DNA of 64,000 nucleotides, taken from Lasiodiplodia sp. COLG20 (Eukaryota > Ascomycota > Dothideomycetes > Botryosphaeriales > Botryosphaeriaceae). The stretch spans positions 930,001 through 994,000 of the forward strand of contig VNWV01000001.1 in NCBI GenBank assembly GCA_009801085.1, given 5' to 3'. A model generated the notes under the pieces. It had not been told where the DNA came from. It saw only the letters and a program-made list of their open reading frames with translations, and made no database searches. Below are positions 1 to 11,762 of the stretch, piece after piece. The stretch's first letter is position 1. The number at the start of each line of letters is the position of its first letter. The translations under genes were made by a program, and so were the position numbers.

Positions 1-1304
1 ACGAGCTTGCTCCTCCCAAAACCACCATCTTTGAATCAGCCGGTGATATTCTTAACCCCCCAATCCCACCGATTGACTGGATAATCGATCCTTCTACCCG
101 CTCTCGGACCATCTTCCACGACCGTATCTATCATCCGGAGGACATCCCCGCTCCTCCAGTGAAGAGGCCCAAGGGTTTAGCACGGTCCTTTTCCTCCGAC
201 CACAGCATCACCAGTGTTTCGACAACCGATTCGACCGAATCAAGCAGTGGGATGCGGGTGGAAGAGAAGATTGCACGGTCATACCACAAAGATCTCTCGT
301 GGCGCAAGGTGCTCGTACGGCTGGAGCCTGATGCACACAACAATATTGTGGTACGGCGGATGTTTGCAAATGCATATGGGTGGCCTGTTATCAAGCATTT
401 GTGTGATACTCATTTTGCAGATACTTATGCCGCACGCACACGCGACGAGAGAGAACCTGCCATTGATCGAGCACAGCGGACAACTGCTGTCATCACTTCA
501 GACGGGGAGGAAGTGGAGGGTCAGCGCGCCAAGGGACCCCCACCTGTCTCGCCTTCGGAAATGCGTGAAGCTTCTGATGAGCTTGCTCCCTTACGGGACG
601 ACAGCATTGCGAGTGAGGGCGCTGGTAGTTCTAGCCAGCATCACCACGACCATTTGCATTCGTCCCACACCGGTGGCAAGACTCTGCGTCGAGAGGACAG
701 CTCGCTTTGGGACGACACTTACTTCGAGGGCACCGAAGACGAGTCGGACGACGTCGACGACGACGAGGCGCAGGACAATCGAGGCTACTTCCAGCGCTTC
801 CTCTCGCCAGCGCCGCAAGGCAAGAACCGGAAGAAGCCAGCACCCACCAGTGCCCCGGAGCCAGCCAGAAGAAACAGCGAAGACCGTTCTCAAGCGGGGA
901 CGAGCTCTGCCGACATCGCAAACTTCCTGGGAGCAAAGGCGCCGGCCTCCGAAGTCGTCGTTGAGGGGCACAGGGGACTCAGTCCGGTTATCACTCCGAA
1001 GGAGAGGCCCATGAGCTCGGGGTCTGTGGACAAAGGAAAGATCGCTGCAACCGGTCCTTCTACAAATTCGGCACCTCATCCGGAAGACGTGCCATTGCCA
1101 AGCCCATCTGGGACCACGATCGCCCCAGGTGTAGTTGCGGAAGTAGGATTGCGGAAAAGCATTGAGGAGCAGATGGGCAGCCCAACAGCAGCAGGAGTAG
1201 ACAGACGCGGTAGTGATGCAGCAGGAACTGCCAGTGTTACAGAAGAAGTCGCAAAGGCGTTGGTTGTCGCCGGATCTTCCGAACAATCGCAGCAACAGTC
1301 ATGA
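1..1304 (+). CDS. DUF676-type lipase/serine esterase, C-terminal part (5' truncated)
   Basis: The reading frame is open from base 3 to the stop at 1304, with no start codon in the window, so the gene begins upstream. The first ~130 residues hold conserved stretches (SAGDILNPP, RSRTIFHDRIYHPEDIP, VRRMFANAYGWPVIKHLCD). I recognise these as the region just downstream of the alpha/beta-hydrolase domain in fungal DUF676 (ROG1-like) putative serine esterases. The catalytic domain itself lies outside the window, so activity cannot be checked. The remaining ~250 residues are Ser/Glu/Asp-rich and look disordered, including an acidic run near 735-775. The next gene converges on it from the other strand. 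Family assignment comes from remembered conservation. Confidence 0.75.
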   Translation, partial: ELAPPKTTIFESAGDILNPPIPPIDWIIDPSTRSRTIFHDRIYHPEDIPAPPVKRPKGLARSFSSDHSITSVSTTDSTESSSGMRVEEKIARSYHKDLSWRKVLVRLEPDAHNNIVVRRMFANAYGWPVIKHLCDTHFADTYAARTRDEREPAIDRAQRTTAVITSDGEEVEGQRAKGPPPVSPSEMREASDELAPLRDDSIASEGAGSSSQHHHDHLHSSHTGGKTLRREDSSLWDDTYFEGTEDESDDVDDDEAQDNRGYFQRFLSPAPQGKNRKKPAPTSAPEPARRNSEDRSQAGTSSADIANFLGAKAPASEVVVEGHRGLSPVITPKERPMSSGSVDKGKIAATGPSTNSAPHPEDVPLPSPSGTTIAPGVVAEVGLRKSIEEQMGSPTAAGVDRRGSDAAGTASVTEEVAKALVVAGSSEQSQQQS

Positions 1305-1742
1305 TGATATACGGGCGGGCACTTTGGCTTCAATTTTCATTCGTTCCCTGTTTTTGTACGTGCGCTTGATACCAAGGCTAGGGCGGGCTGGTACTAAGAA
1401 TAAGGGGCAATCATTCGGGCGTTATGTATGCACGTATTCTAGAGAAGACGGGTAAACGTAAGAGCAACTGGTTTTTTAGTGGATCTAAGTAAATTTTGAT
1501 AATGAATTCTCCCGCCCAGATTGTAGTGTCTTAATACAGATTTCTGAGACATGTACAGTGATTCAAGAAATAACGCCGGAAACGTAGCTGTGAAGGTCGT
1601 CTTGCCTTCAATAGCTGAGATATCATCCTGCCACCCAAACAACCAAAAGATCAACACAACGCTTGATACGCTTGCCGCCTAACCAGGACATTCAAATCTA
1701 CGCTGGCTGTTGCAAATGCGGCATAATACCACTGAACCTGGC
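1305..1742. other. convergent intergenic gap
   Basis: This is the space between the stops of the DUF676 gene and the pantothenate kinase gene. It should hold both 3' UTRs. I see no coding exon, RNA gene or repeat in it. Confidence 0.6.
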
Positions 1743-3360
1743 TCAACGCTTCGAGTCTTCTGACATGGACGATGCGGTCCCGGGTCTGCCGTCGATGCTG
1801 TTTCTCCGACCCCAATTGCGAGGCTGCCTCTTGAGAAAGGCGCCAACGGAGCCGAGGTAACCTTCGTGTCTTAGGAAGTAAGCCTGCTTTTCACCCTTGG
1901 ACCAGAACTTGATGGCGTAGGACAGGGTGTGCATGGTTTGGGGGTGACCGCCGATGAACGATCCGCCGAAGTAGATGTGCTCCAGGTTGTGCTTTTCAGC
2001 ATGAAGGTAGGCGATCTGACCGATATTGTTGCTGGGATTCTTGTCAGCATGCGGTGTGATAGAGAGCACGGATTGGGGAATATGCGTACCTGACAGCGTA
2101 CAGAAGACTCTTGCTGACGTCTTCTGGCCTGAACGTCCTTCCGTACTCGTACGAAGACTCCTTGAGGTTGCCGGTGTCTTCCGCCTCCTGCTCGGCCTGG
2201 CGCTTCATCTTGTAGACCTTGCCGAAGCTGCTGGCAATCGTGGTGCTCTTGAGGCCAATCTTACCGTAGTCGGTGCCGTAGATGTCTCCGACAAGCATGT
2301 CGACTGCAGTGTTGTCTCCTTGCTCGGCAAGTCTGAGCATGTCCTCGAACGTCCGCGCGCCGGTGAGCAAGGAAAGCAGGCCCCAGAGCGTTCCACCACC
2401 CAGCGAAGTGCCTCCTACACGCTCGTACTGTCGCGGGCCGGACACCTTGACCATTGACACGCCGGAGCCGATGTTGACCAGCAAGTAGGGGTATATGTTG
2501 GGGCGGGCTGCGATGAAGCGCATTGGCTCCTCTTGGCTGTAGGTGAAGACCTCGTGGGGAATTTCGGTGATAAAGAAATCGAGACCTGAGGCGCATGTCA
2601 GCATTCGACCGCGCGGGGACTGTGAAAAGGGGGCGCACCTATGATGAGGCACTCCATCTCGTCTTCTCTCACCACCTCTACCTCCAGAGCGCCCTTGATC
2701 TGGTCGTAGTACTTGAAGGCGCCTCCGCCGGTGGCCATGACGCAGAGATCCGAGGGTCGCGAGCCATTGATGATTTCATACTTGAGCTTCAGCTTGCGCA
2801 GGAAGTCAATACATTCGTCGATGCGGGCGGTCTCGAATTTCAGAAAGTTCAAGCGGCCGCCCAGTTCCTTGGACGTGGGATCGCGCGAGAAGTAGACCAG
2901 CTTGGCCAGCGATCCGCCAATCTGCATGCGCACACGGTCAGCAAGCTGAAGCGGGGCGCGCGGAGCGCGCGGAGCGCAAAGGGAGGCTCACGTCGACTGC
3001 GATGTGGCTGACGACAGCAGTGTGGTTGGGCAGGCGGATGTCCTTGGAGCCGTGCTCATGCTCGTAGTCACTCTCGGGCGACTCGGGAGTGCGCGGCTCG
3101 TCGTCGACTATGAATGCGCCCTGGACGTTGATGTAGACGTTGCCCGGGTGCTTGATTGTGGGGTCGTCGTGCAGGTGTGCGGCGTCGTGCGACAGCGAGG
3201 GCGACATGGTGGTGAGCTGCTGGACTTTGCGCTTTGCTTGGTCGGCGGCGGCGAGGAGCCTTGTTCGTAGGCTGGCTATCGAAGGCGATGCGACCGGTGA
3301 CGGCGAGGAGCAGGCCGGAATGACGGCGGGCGAGGGACGAGACGGCTGCGCGAGGTTCAT
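1743..3360 (-). CDS. CAB1: pantothenate kinase (eukaryotic type II)
   Basis: Phosphorylates pantothenate, the first and usually rate-limiting step of coenzyme A synthesis, in the cytosol. Four exons fit: 3360-2992, 2921-2639, 2585-2090 and 2031-1743, giving 478 residues. Splicing restores the family's nucleotide-binding start [16 protein letters not shown]. Next come the [11 protein letters not shown] motif, [11 protein letters not shown], the glycine-rich [19 protein letters not shown] and the C-terminal [10 protein letters not shown], all typical of fungal and animal PanK. The first ~115 residues are a Ser/Pro-rich extension, so a start at an internal Met (MSPSLSHD) is possible. ARP9 lies upstream on the same strand. 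Confidence 0.93.
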
Positions 3361-3890
3361 CTGTCGGGCGTTGGGCGACTAATCGGCGACTTTGCTGAGG
3401 GCTGGCGGGCGACGGCTGCTGTGCAACAGGCGACGCGTACGAAGTAGAATTTGCTCTGGCGATCCATCTCCTTCTGTCCGATAGTCGGTTGGTGAAAGAA
3501 CCATTGTACCTACGGCTACGGTGCAGTGTTGAGCACAACCTCGGACGTGCGCCCCGTCCGCTGCGGGCTCTCCGCACCCGAGGCCCCAGGCGCGGTCCGT
3601 TCGGCGAACCCCTCGCTCCCCATCATCGCCCTCCACACGAGCTCATGCCCTGGCCTAGTCCGACCAGCGTCCCAACCAAATCTTGCCTCACCGCCTGCTG
3701 CTTTAATGCTTACCCGATGCCGGGCTTGCCCAATGCGATGGTCCGAGCCGCCTCTCCGAAGAGTCCGATGCTGGTATCACTTTTAGCTGCCATAAATAGT
3801 AATCGTACAGCTGCTCTATCCCGAACAAATCCAATCCGCAAGCCGTGCCAGAAACTCCGCGAGCTCCAAACCATCCCCCGAGATTCCTTT
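3361..3890. other. intergenic: pantothenate kinase upstream region and ARP9 3' flank
   Basis: About 530 nt between the ARP9 stop and the pantothenate kinase start, both on the minus strand. Open frames here overlap the flanks and show no family resemblance. No distinct regulatory motif was recognised. Confidence 0.5.
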
Positions 3891-5910
3891 TTACATGCAA
3901 ACGTCTCTGATTCCCGACGGTCCCTGGTCGTTGTAGTCCGTCCTCGTCATGTAGCCCTGGCCCAGTCCTTGGTCTACAATGAAGAGTACCTTTGCTGCCA
4001 CCTGCGCTCCGAGGAACACCGCCTCGTCCATGCCGACATCCTTCCACTCCGGGAAGTATTCTGGCGCCTTGACCAGCTTGATGCTGGTCGGCGACTGCCC
4101 GTGGCCCGAGTGCGTGTTGTGCGAGTGCATTCCACTCATCGGGCCTGGTGTTGAGCCTTGGCTGGCATGCATCATCTGCGGGTTTTGTGCTGTTGTAGCT
4201 GCGTAAAGCAGCGGGTTGACTCCGCTGCCCGTCGGCTGGCCAAGTCCTGGATGCTGGGGCGTATTCGCGCCCGTCGCCGTGGGAGTCGAGAGATTCGAGG
4301 GAAGCTCGGATGTGAAGATGGTTGCCGATGAAGGAGAGATCAAATATTTGGTGTGAAGCATCGAAACGAGAGCCTCCTTGAATCCTAAATGAACTCATTC
4401 AGTATAGGCAGTTGAAAAAGGGCGCAGCACGCTTACCTCGAATCCTGGCTCCGTTTCCGACGATAATCAGAGAATCCCACAGCTCGCTACGCTTGTTGAC
4501 CTCGTCTACGGCAGAGACTGTGCGATGAATGGTATCCGCCAAACACTCCAAAATACCACCAGTTGCGGCCTGGAAGCGCTCCACTCCAACCTCGATTTCT
4601 CGCCGGATCGGACCACGAGTGCCGGAAGATGCAGATGCTGTGCCATTGGTCTCGACGCCGGTCATCGCATCGCCATCATTGTCCGCCTTCCGGTGGGAAC
4701 CTTCGTCTAGTGCTGCTGCTGCGTCCGCCAACTGCTGGCCGCTGGTAGTGTCTTTGAGGGCATTGAGCAGAGCATGGTCCTCGTACAAGAATGTTGCCTT
4801 TTCTCGTTTGGCATTCGGCAAGCGCACTGGCTTGTTCGCCGCCTCCTTGGCAGCATCAGCACCCTTCTTCTTCGCCGCAGCCTTTTCTTGCTTCTCCTTC
4901 TCCTTCTTGGCCAAGAGCTCGTTCATCTTGCCGCTTGTGACGATGCTCGCCACATCGAGTACACCCTCGCTCTCTTCGTCTTCCTTCGCTTCATCGCCAA
5001 CCTCAGTATCGGCGCCAGGACCGCGGGGGGCGTTGCCAATGGTGGCGGCGGCATCAGGACCGGAGCTTGCCGCACCAGTCGATGCCGCAGCAGCAGGGTT
5101 CGTGACACCGTCGCCACTGTTTTCTCCGGAGCCTGGCAGTGGGGTGTTGGGGGGTAGGATTTCGCAGATGGCATTCTTCTTCAACTGCTCGCACATTTCC
5201 CAGTTGAACCCCTTGGGCTTCAGCAGTTCCAAAAGCCGCCGCGTCATGGCGTCTCCTCCACATTCGGGCACAGAAATGGCTCTGCCAGTCTCATGCATTA
5301 TGAAGTCGCTGATGGCAGTAACATCGGCCTTTTGGTAGCCTACGTCGACAACGGTGGCGCTCTGAGTGCCGTAGGCATAGGCGATGGCGGTTGCCGAGTC
5401 CATGATGGTAAAAGCGGGCATCTTGAACTTCTCAAAGAAGAACTGAGTGAGCCTCTCTTTCTCCTTGGGAGTCCACGCCGGCTGGCCAACCAGCAGGATG
5501 GGCGTATGAAAAGGCGGGTTGAGAGTGTTGTAGACGTGGGTCATGAGGGCGAAAAAGCAAGCCCAATTGACGATACGGCCCTCGACCATTGGCCACACGG
5601 CGCCCTCGTCGGAATCGTGGTCCTCCTCGTAGATTACATCGTCGTCGGACTCAGCCTTTTGCGCATCGGCAGAGTCAAGCTTGGCGCCGTCCTTTCTGCG
5701 GACCTTGTAGGGCTCCCATTCTCCGTCCTTCTCGGCAGCGAACATGCGCGACTTGATGCGCAGGCGGGCGGGAGTGAGCGACTCAGGAAGGCCGAGCTGG
5801 GCGAGAGTGGTGTGCGAGCCGGGCGCGATGATCTAGAAGCAGGTTAGCCTGGAGGTGCGCAACAAGCAGGGTAGACGCACGATGAGCTGTTCATCTTTGA
5901 AGGGCGGCAT
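3891..5910 (-). CDS. ARP9: actin-related protein 9 (SWI/SNF-RSC chromatin remodelling subunit)
   Basis: Nuclear actin-fold protein that, paired with Arp7, docks on the helicase-SANT region of SWI/SNF and RSC ATPases. Three exons: 5910-5881, 5832-4437 and 4384-3891, giving 639 residues. The tiny first exon ([10 protein letters not shown]) joins [23 protein letters not shown], the characteristic start of fungal ARP9. Actin-fold segments follow: the [19 protein letters not shown] block, TATVVDVG-like [16 protein letters not shown], and [18 protein letters not shown] near the C-terminus. A long Ala/Gly/Glu/Lys-rich insert of roughly 130 residues (codons around 4770-5160) interrupts the fold. A second Gly/Pro/His/Ser-rich insert lies near the C-terminus. 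It shares a 281-nt promoter region with NTE1. Confidence 0.93.
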
Positions 5911-6191
5911 GGTTGCGGGGCCGCGGAGGCGTGGGAGAGCAGGGTGGAAGGCGGGCGAGAGAGAGTCGCGATGCGCGAGATCGCGTCGGCGAACGAAAGT
6001 CGTGGCTGCTGGTGGTCCAAGCTCGGGAGTGGCCGGGGTCGTGGAGCTGTCAGTCTCGCAAGCTTGTGACGCCCGCCGCGAATATCCACTTCACCGGTCA
6101 TGTCTGCAACCTGCCTCCCGCCATAGTAGCGGTGCCTCCCTCCTGGTCCTGTCGTCGGTCTCGTCTCCTTGCGGCGGGCGCATCCTCCGCC
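5911..6191. promoter_or_regulatory. shared head-to-head promoter region of ARP9 and NTE1
   Basis: 281 nt between the two divergent start codons. No clear TATA box was seen. The interval must carry both core promoters and 5' UTRs. The bidirectional promoter is inferred from layout only. Confidence 0.5.
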
Positions 6192-9100
6192 ATGTCGTCC
6201 AGCATGGCTTTGAACGCCTCCCAAGCCGCCACCGCCGAACTTCAAGCCGCTTCCTCCAACTTCGGCCTCCTTGCCCGTGTGCTGCTTGGGACGGTGAAGG
6301 TCATTCCCGGCGTGCTCTACTGGATCATCACCTTCACCACCATCACCCTGCCGACATGGATCTTCACCCTGGCCTCGATGAGCTTAACCGTCACCATGAA
6401 CGCGACTACGCTGTGAGTTCCACCGAGCATGCGACGCCCCCCAGGCTAACCCAACGATAGACTGTTGCTGTTCCTGGCCGTTGGCTCCACCGTCAGCTGG
6501 TTCGTTCGCTATCGCTTTCTGAACATGTACACTCGCTTGCCTCCGGAGCCGCAGCGCGAAGAGCCCCACGTCGAAGTTTTCCCCGACACTCAGGAGGGCG
6601 ATTCCAAGCGCGGTCTGTCCAACTATCTTGATGAGTTTCTCAGTGCCATCAAGGTTTTTGGCTACCTCGAGCGGCCCGTCTTCCACGAATTAACTCGTAC
6701 CATGCAAACTCGCAAGCTGATTGCCGGCGAAACGCTGCTGCTGGAGGAGGAAAAGGGCTTCTGTCTGGTTGTGGATGGCTTGGTTCAGATCTTTGTGAAA
6801 TCCAACCGTGATGACTCCGTCCTTGACTCGGGCGTCTCGGAATCCAGCTCTGATGATGAAGACGGGGACACTCGCGGACATCAGCAGGGTTACCAGCTCC
6901 TGACCGAGGTCACGAATGGCGCCCCTATGTCATCTCTCTTCTCGATCCTGTCCCTGTTCACTGAGGACATCAAGCTCCGTCATGATGAGGATCAAGGCAT
7001 AGACTCTGCTCCGCCTACTGCTGGAGGCCCTCGCCTTCAGCGTGCAGACTCGCAGCCCTTTACCGGCACACTCACTCCCCAGTCCGAAAACTTCACCAAC
7101 AGTCCACAACAGATGCCTCCGATGTCTCCCAGATCTGAGCTTAGCGACGCTCGTCGTGCTTCTACTATAGCCAGTCCTACTGCCGGCGGACGGCTCCCCC
7201 GAGTGCCTTCTCTTTCTCTTGATACTGATCAAGCCCATGGACTCGATCAGAGCACGGCTTCCCGTAAAGCTAGCGAGTCCAAGCCGAGAAAGCAACCCAA
7301 GTCTGCTCATCCTGATATTGTTGCAAGAGCTACCGTTGATACTACCATTGCCATCATCCCGGCTACTGCTTTCAAGCGCTTGACGCGTATCTATCCAAGA
7401 GCAACTGCACATATCATACAAGTCATTCTCACTAGGCTTCAACGTGTCACTCTTTCAACCGGTCATGCTTACCTGGGACTGACCAGTGAAGTGCTTCGCA
7501 TTGAACGTCTGATGAACAAGTACACAACCTACGATCTTCCGGGATTTCTCAGAGATGCGGCCCTTCAGAGGCTGAAAGACAAATTTTTAAAGGTCGGTTT
7601 GCCATTGCACGAGGAAAAGCAATGCTAATCAACCCCTAGGAACGAGAACGCATAGGTGACGAAGACGGAATGAAAGGAATTGCTCTTCACAACCCCGCTA
7701 CTCATCGTAAAAGATCTGGAAGTGGTTTGAGAAGAGAAGTGCATACTCGACTAGCTCCAGTTCGTCCGACTTCTGCAGCACCGACCGAGCCAGCTCCCAG
7801 GAGAATTGCTACCATGAACCCTCAAGCTTCACAAGACAACGTTAGCGCCGGTAAGTAAAGTTCTGGCGATGCAATTCTTTTGCTAATTCCATGCAGGCGA
7901 CTTGTTGACAAACCATCATGTGCCACGAAATAGCCGTGGACGTCTGGGTAGCTTCTCTCAACCATTCACTCCGCCTCCTCTTAGGCGCGATGGACGTACT
8001 CCATTGGATTCCGGGTCATTCAACCCGTTTGCTTACACCAGTGCCCGCATTCCTCTTCAACGACAAGAATCCATGGATGAAGATGCTTTCTTCCGTGAAT
8101 CCGTCCTCGACTGCATGTTGAAGGCTATTGGATTGACCAACACCCGGAACGTTGTCCCCAAGACGGATTCTGTGGAACAATCCCCTCGACTTGTTTCATT
8201 CGACTCCAAGCGTCAAAAAGCCGTCTTCAGCAATGCCTTCGGATTTCTCGACCCTTTTGAAGGATCTGTCGATGCAGACACGGAATCAGTTGCCTCTGTT
8301 CCTCTTTCCGCTATCAGTGCCACCAACAGCAGAAGCATTCACGATGAACTGGTCAACGACGTTGAAATCGTCTTTTTCCCCAAAGGTTCGGTTTTGGTTG
8401 AGCAGGGCGAACGCAATCCAGGTCTTTACTACGTAATTGATGGCTTCTTGGACGTGGGCATGCCAGTTGATGAAAAGGAAGGCGATTCTGATTCCCGAGG
8501 CATGTTCCCTAACGACCACACCTCTGGACTCGACATTGGTGACCTGTTTGGTACCAACCTACACAAGACTCCAACCAATTCCACCATCGGTGGCGCCTCA
8601 CGTGAGGCTGGAAAGAAGAAGAAGCAACACCGCAAAACCCTGTTCCTCACAAAACCTGGCGGTCTGGCGGGATACTTGGGTACCGTCTCTTCCTACAGAT
8701 CTTTTATCGACGTTGTCGCCAAGACCGATGTCTACGTTGGGTTCTTGCCGCGCGCTTCCATTGAAAGGATCGCAGACAGGTATCCGGTCGTGCTGTTGAC
8801 CATGGCCAAACGCTTAACGACTCTCCTTCCGCGTATGATCCTGCACATCGACTTTGCTCTGGAATGGGTTCAAGTCAACACAGGACAGATCATCTACAAC
8901 CAAGGCGATGAGAGCGATTCGATCTACATCGTCTTGAATGGTCGTCTGCGTGCAATTCAAGATACGCAAGATCAGGGAATGAAGGTCGTTGGCGAGTACG
9001 GTCAGGGAGACAGTGTCGGAGAGCTTGAGGTCCTGACGGAATCAACAAGGCCTGCCTCGCTGCATGCTATCCGCGATACCGAAGTTGCCAAATTTCCAAA

Positions 9101-10908
9101 GACCCTGTTCAACAGTCTTGCTCTCGAGCATCCCGGAATTACCATCAAAATCTCGAAGATCATTGCCAGCCGCATGCGGTCGCTAATGGAGATGCCCCTG
9201 CACGACGCAGCAGCTGAACGCACGTCCGCTGTCAAGAACAATGTCTCGTCTACCGCCAACCTGAGAACAGTTGCGGTTCTTCCCGTTACTGGAGGAGTAC
9301 CTGTAGTGGAGTTCGCCAGCAGGCTTGTCAATGCTCTTCACCAGACCGGTCTACCCAACCGGGTTGTGTCGCTCAACCAAGCCGCCATCTTGAATCATCT
9401 TGGAAGACATGCATTCAGCCGCATGGGTAAGCTCAAGCTGTCACAATATCTTGCCGACCTTGAGGAGAAATACAGCATGGTTCTTTACGTGGCCGACACC
9501 AACGTCAAATCCCCATGGACGCAGACTTGCATCTCTCAAGCGGATTGCATCCTCATTGTCGGTCTTGCAGAAGGTTCGCCAACAATTGGCGAGTATGAGC
9601 GCTTCCTCTTGACTACGAAGTCCACGGCAAGAAAGGAGCTTGTGCTCCTTCATTCAGAGCGCTACTGTCGACCTGGCCTGACGCGCAAATGGCTTCGTAA
9701 CCGCATGTGGATCAATGGCAGTCATCACCACATCCAGATGTCCTTCCGCACTGCCCCTGAACCCATCCACCCCACCCACCGGAGATTTGGTACCGCGCTC
9801 AAACACCGCGTCCAAGTGTTGCAAGCTGAGATCCAGAAATACACGTCAAGACGTGTGCGCCAAACTCCCCTCTACTCTGCCGACACGCATCACAAAGGCG
9901 ACTTTCACAGACTTGCCCGCCGTCTATGCGGAAAATCTGTCGGATTGGTTCTTGGAGGTGGTGGCGCCAGAGGTATCGCGCACATTGGTGTTATTAGAGC
10001 CATGGAGGAAGCTGGGATTCCCATTGACATTGTCGGGGGCACCTCGATCGGCAGCTTTGTCGGTGCACTCTATGCCTGGGATGCGGATGTTGTTCCCATG
10101 TATGGCCGGGTCAAGAAGTTTGCAGGGCGCATGGCAAGCATGTGGCGGTTCGCCTTGGACCTGACATATCCATCGTAAGTCTCCATTTCCTTTTTTTCCT
10201 TTTGAATCTAACTAACGGCACAGCGCCTCGTACACCACTGGCCACGAATTCAACCGCGGAATATTCAAGACATTTGGCAACTCGCAGATTGAGGATTTTT
10301 GGCTGGAATACTACTGCAACACGACCAATATCTCACGCTCGCGCGAGGAAATCCACACCTCTGGTTACGTGTGGCGGTACGTCCGCGCTTCGATGAGTTT
10401 GGCAGGTCTCGTCCCCCCGCTCTGCGACGAGGGCAACATGCTTGTCGATGGTGGCTACGTCGACAACCTTACCGTCGCGCACATGAAGCAAATGGGCGCC
10501 GACACCATCTTCGCCGTTGACGTCGGCTCGCTCGACGACGACACGCCCCAGCAGTTCGGCGACAGTCTCTCTGGCTTCTGGGCCCTCCTCAACCGCTGGA
10601 ACCCCTTCAGCGCCCACCCCAACCCACCTACCCTCAGCGAGATCCAGGCCCGTCTAGCATACGTCAGCAGTGTTGACGCTCTCGAGCGCGCCAAGAGTAT
10701 CAAGGGTTGTCGCTACATGCGGCCCCCGATTGACCCGTACGGCACGCTCGAGTTTGGCAAGTTCGACGAGATTCACGACGTCGGCTACAAGTTCGGCAAG
10801 GAATTCCTTGCGAAACTACGCGAAGAGGGGGAGCTCGGCGGCGTCGAGGAGGGCGAGAAGGAGCGCCAGCTGCGCAGAACCATGGCCCCTCGGAGAGCCA
10901 GTATCTAG
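6192..10908 (+). CDS. NTE1: lysophospholipase NTE1 (neuropathy target esterase homologue)
   Basis: ER-membrane phospholipase B that deacylates phosphatidylcholine to glycerophosphocholine. Five exons: 6192-6412, 6461-7592, 7640-7850, 7897-10174 and 10224-10908, giving 1508 residues, normal for fungal NTE1. Hydrophobic N-terminal segments (~25-90) anchor the protein. Cyclic-nucleotide-binding-like domains follow near residues 135-370, 670-760 and 845-930. The patatin domain shows the oxyanion-loop GGGGARG at ~1207, the nucleophile elbow GTSIG at ~1235 (Ser) and the dyad Asp in DGGYVDN at ~1355, so the catalytic Ser-Asp dyad is intact. The first domain is split by a low-complexity Ser/Pro-rich linker. 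Internal open frames on the minus strand are shadows. Confidence 0.96.
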
Positions 10909-11762
10909 TCACAACCGTGATGAATGATAAAGGTCCGCATTTGTTGATAGCGTTGATTCATGGATCGGGAGACTCGTGCTTTCGGGTATGCTTTGCTTTG
11001 TAGAATACGCTTCCCTTTTCTTGCGCTCTTCCTTTGTAAGGTCCAGAAGCAAATATCCAAACATGCACGCAAATTTGAAGGTTGCACGAAGGTATGCAGA
11101 CAGAGACTGCTGGTCACGTAAGCTTTCGCTGAACGATACGGAATCATCGTGAATATCACGGCCGAACAGTATAAGCTTGCGGCGAATGAAGAGACAGGGA
11201 TAAGAAATACGTAGATGACCTCAATTTATAACTCGCTCATGGTACCGCGGGAGATTTGTTGATTTAGGGAACTGCTCATGGACAGGATTGAATGAAACAA
11301 TTCCAACCTCCAAGGCCCCAATGCACTATCTCCTCCGCGAGGCAGATCTACTATCACCTCCACTACCACTTCTACTCGGTTTAGCGCATTCCTTATTAGG
11401 GGATTTGCCATCTAGCATCTCTCGCTAACATCCAGCTACTGATGGTACTGATTTCCCGGCCAATAGATAAGCTCCAATAAGCGTGTAGAGAGGTGGGAGT
11501 AGAGATGGGAGTGGATCTGCGTCGCGGAGGAGATATTCTAAATGGAGGACGGACGCAACACATGTTTTCAATCTACTAATTCCAGGCTTCGAAATGAGTG
11601 GAAAAAGAAAAGGAAGCTCAGTGGAGCTTTTATTCTAGGATAAATTCTATGCTTTGCAGAATATAACTCTAAATCCTATCGGCATCGAATCCAAATCTCT
11701 ATGTCTACTCAGTAGTGAACGAACCGCCCGCGGCATCACATCTCAATAAATTCATGCCCACT
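10909..11762. other. convergent intergenic region
   Basis: Space between the NTE1 stop and the transporter stop. It should contain two 3' UTRs. Only short open frames without recognisable similarity are present, and I saw no repeats or RNA genes. Confidence 0.55.

Noticed and set aside
11670..11700. GATTCGATG (minus strand) resembling a tRNA B box
   Set aside because: No T-stem pairing and no plausible cloverleaf around it.
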